Shown piece after piece: positions 33,246 through 33,370 of a DNA stretch of 33,370 bases. The stretch is from NCBI GenBank assembly GCA_001901525.1, contig MPSY01000007.1, positions 1 through 33,370 on the forward strand. The letters are read 5' to 3'. The notes under the pieces are model-generated. The model made no database searches and had not been told where the DNA came from. It saw only the letters and a program-made list of their open reading frames with translations. The stretch's first letter is position 1. The number at the start of each line of letters is the position of its first letter. Both the position numbers and the translations under genes were made by a program. Origin of the DNA: Methylococcales bacterium OPU3_GD_OMZ. GTDB taxonomy: Bacteria; Pseudomonadota; Gammaproteobacteria; Methylococcales; Methylomonadaceae.

Positions 33246-33370
33246 CTAGTTTGAATGGGTACAACGGTAAAAAAAGACATTATGTTTAGACGGTTTTTTT
33301 TGGACGAATAATTGATTGCGGCCATTTTTTTAAGATGATTATTAATCATGTTTAGAGTAACGCGTAAAAT

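Noticed and set aside
1-33370. tRNA, rRNA, CRISPR, insertion sequences and prophage genes
   Set aside because: No cloverleaf, spaced direct-repeat array, transposase, integrase or phage gene was recognised in a reading by eye.

Overview
This is an AT-rich, gene-dense segment of a bacterial chromosome. Gene content points to a Gammaproteobacterium: type II secretion gspEFG order, LapD/LapG, RelA with an inactive hydrolase domain, NhaD, and a GlxA-type regulator. A methanethiol oxidase locus would fit a methylotroph or sulfur-cycling lineage, possibly Methylococcales. That last step is inference; no rRNA or tRNA lies in the window to anchor it. I see no insertion sequence, phage, integrase or CRISPR array.

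Layout. 1-3.4 kb: three genes of a type II secretion operon on the minus strand (gspE, gspF, gspG), which probably continues past the window edge. 3.6-6.2 kb: lapD-lapG, a c-di-GMP receptor and the periplasmic protease it controls. 6.4-10.1 kb: a B12-binding radical SAM protein translationally coupled to a MOSC-domain protein, facing a divergent coproporphyrinogen oxidase (HemF)-like protein. 10.1-13.3 kb: NhaD antiporter, a small alpha/beta hydrolase, and a membrane protein with a degenerate GIY-YIG-like N-terminus. 13.4-17.9 kb: a two-gene signalling cassette made of a Cache-receiver-Hpt membrane protein and a hybrid histidine kinase whose N-terminus looks like the plant ethylene-receptor sensor. 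18.0-24.6 kb: DUF218 protein, glutamine cyclotransferase, Nudix hydrolase, an unknown membrane protein, relA and bioA.

24.6-29.2 kb is a metabolic locus: methanethiol oxidase (SBP56 family), a SCO/di-haem peroxidase fusion, and bioA 15 bp behind it, all on the minus strand. A GlxA-family AraC regulator diverges from it. 29.2-30.6 kb holds a cold-shock protein gene with a strong promoter and structured leader. Behind it is a hairpin-rich stretch hiding a 49-codon ORF whose Shine-Dalgarno lies in a hairpin and whose body contains a perfect 15-bp inverted repeat. The end of the window carries a beta-carbonic anhydrase, a SemiSWEET transporter and a NagD-type HAD phosphatase.

Most notable for follow-up: the ethylene-receptor-like kinase and its Cache-REC-Hpt partner, the hidden small ORF behind the cold-shock gene, the divergent HemF-like/radical SAM/MOSC group, and the GIY-YIG-like membrane protein. 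All functional calls come from motif recognition by eye; no database search was run.
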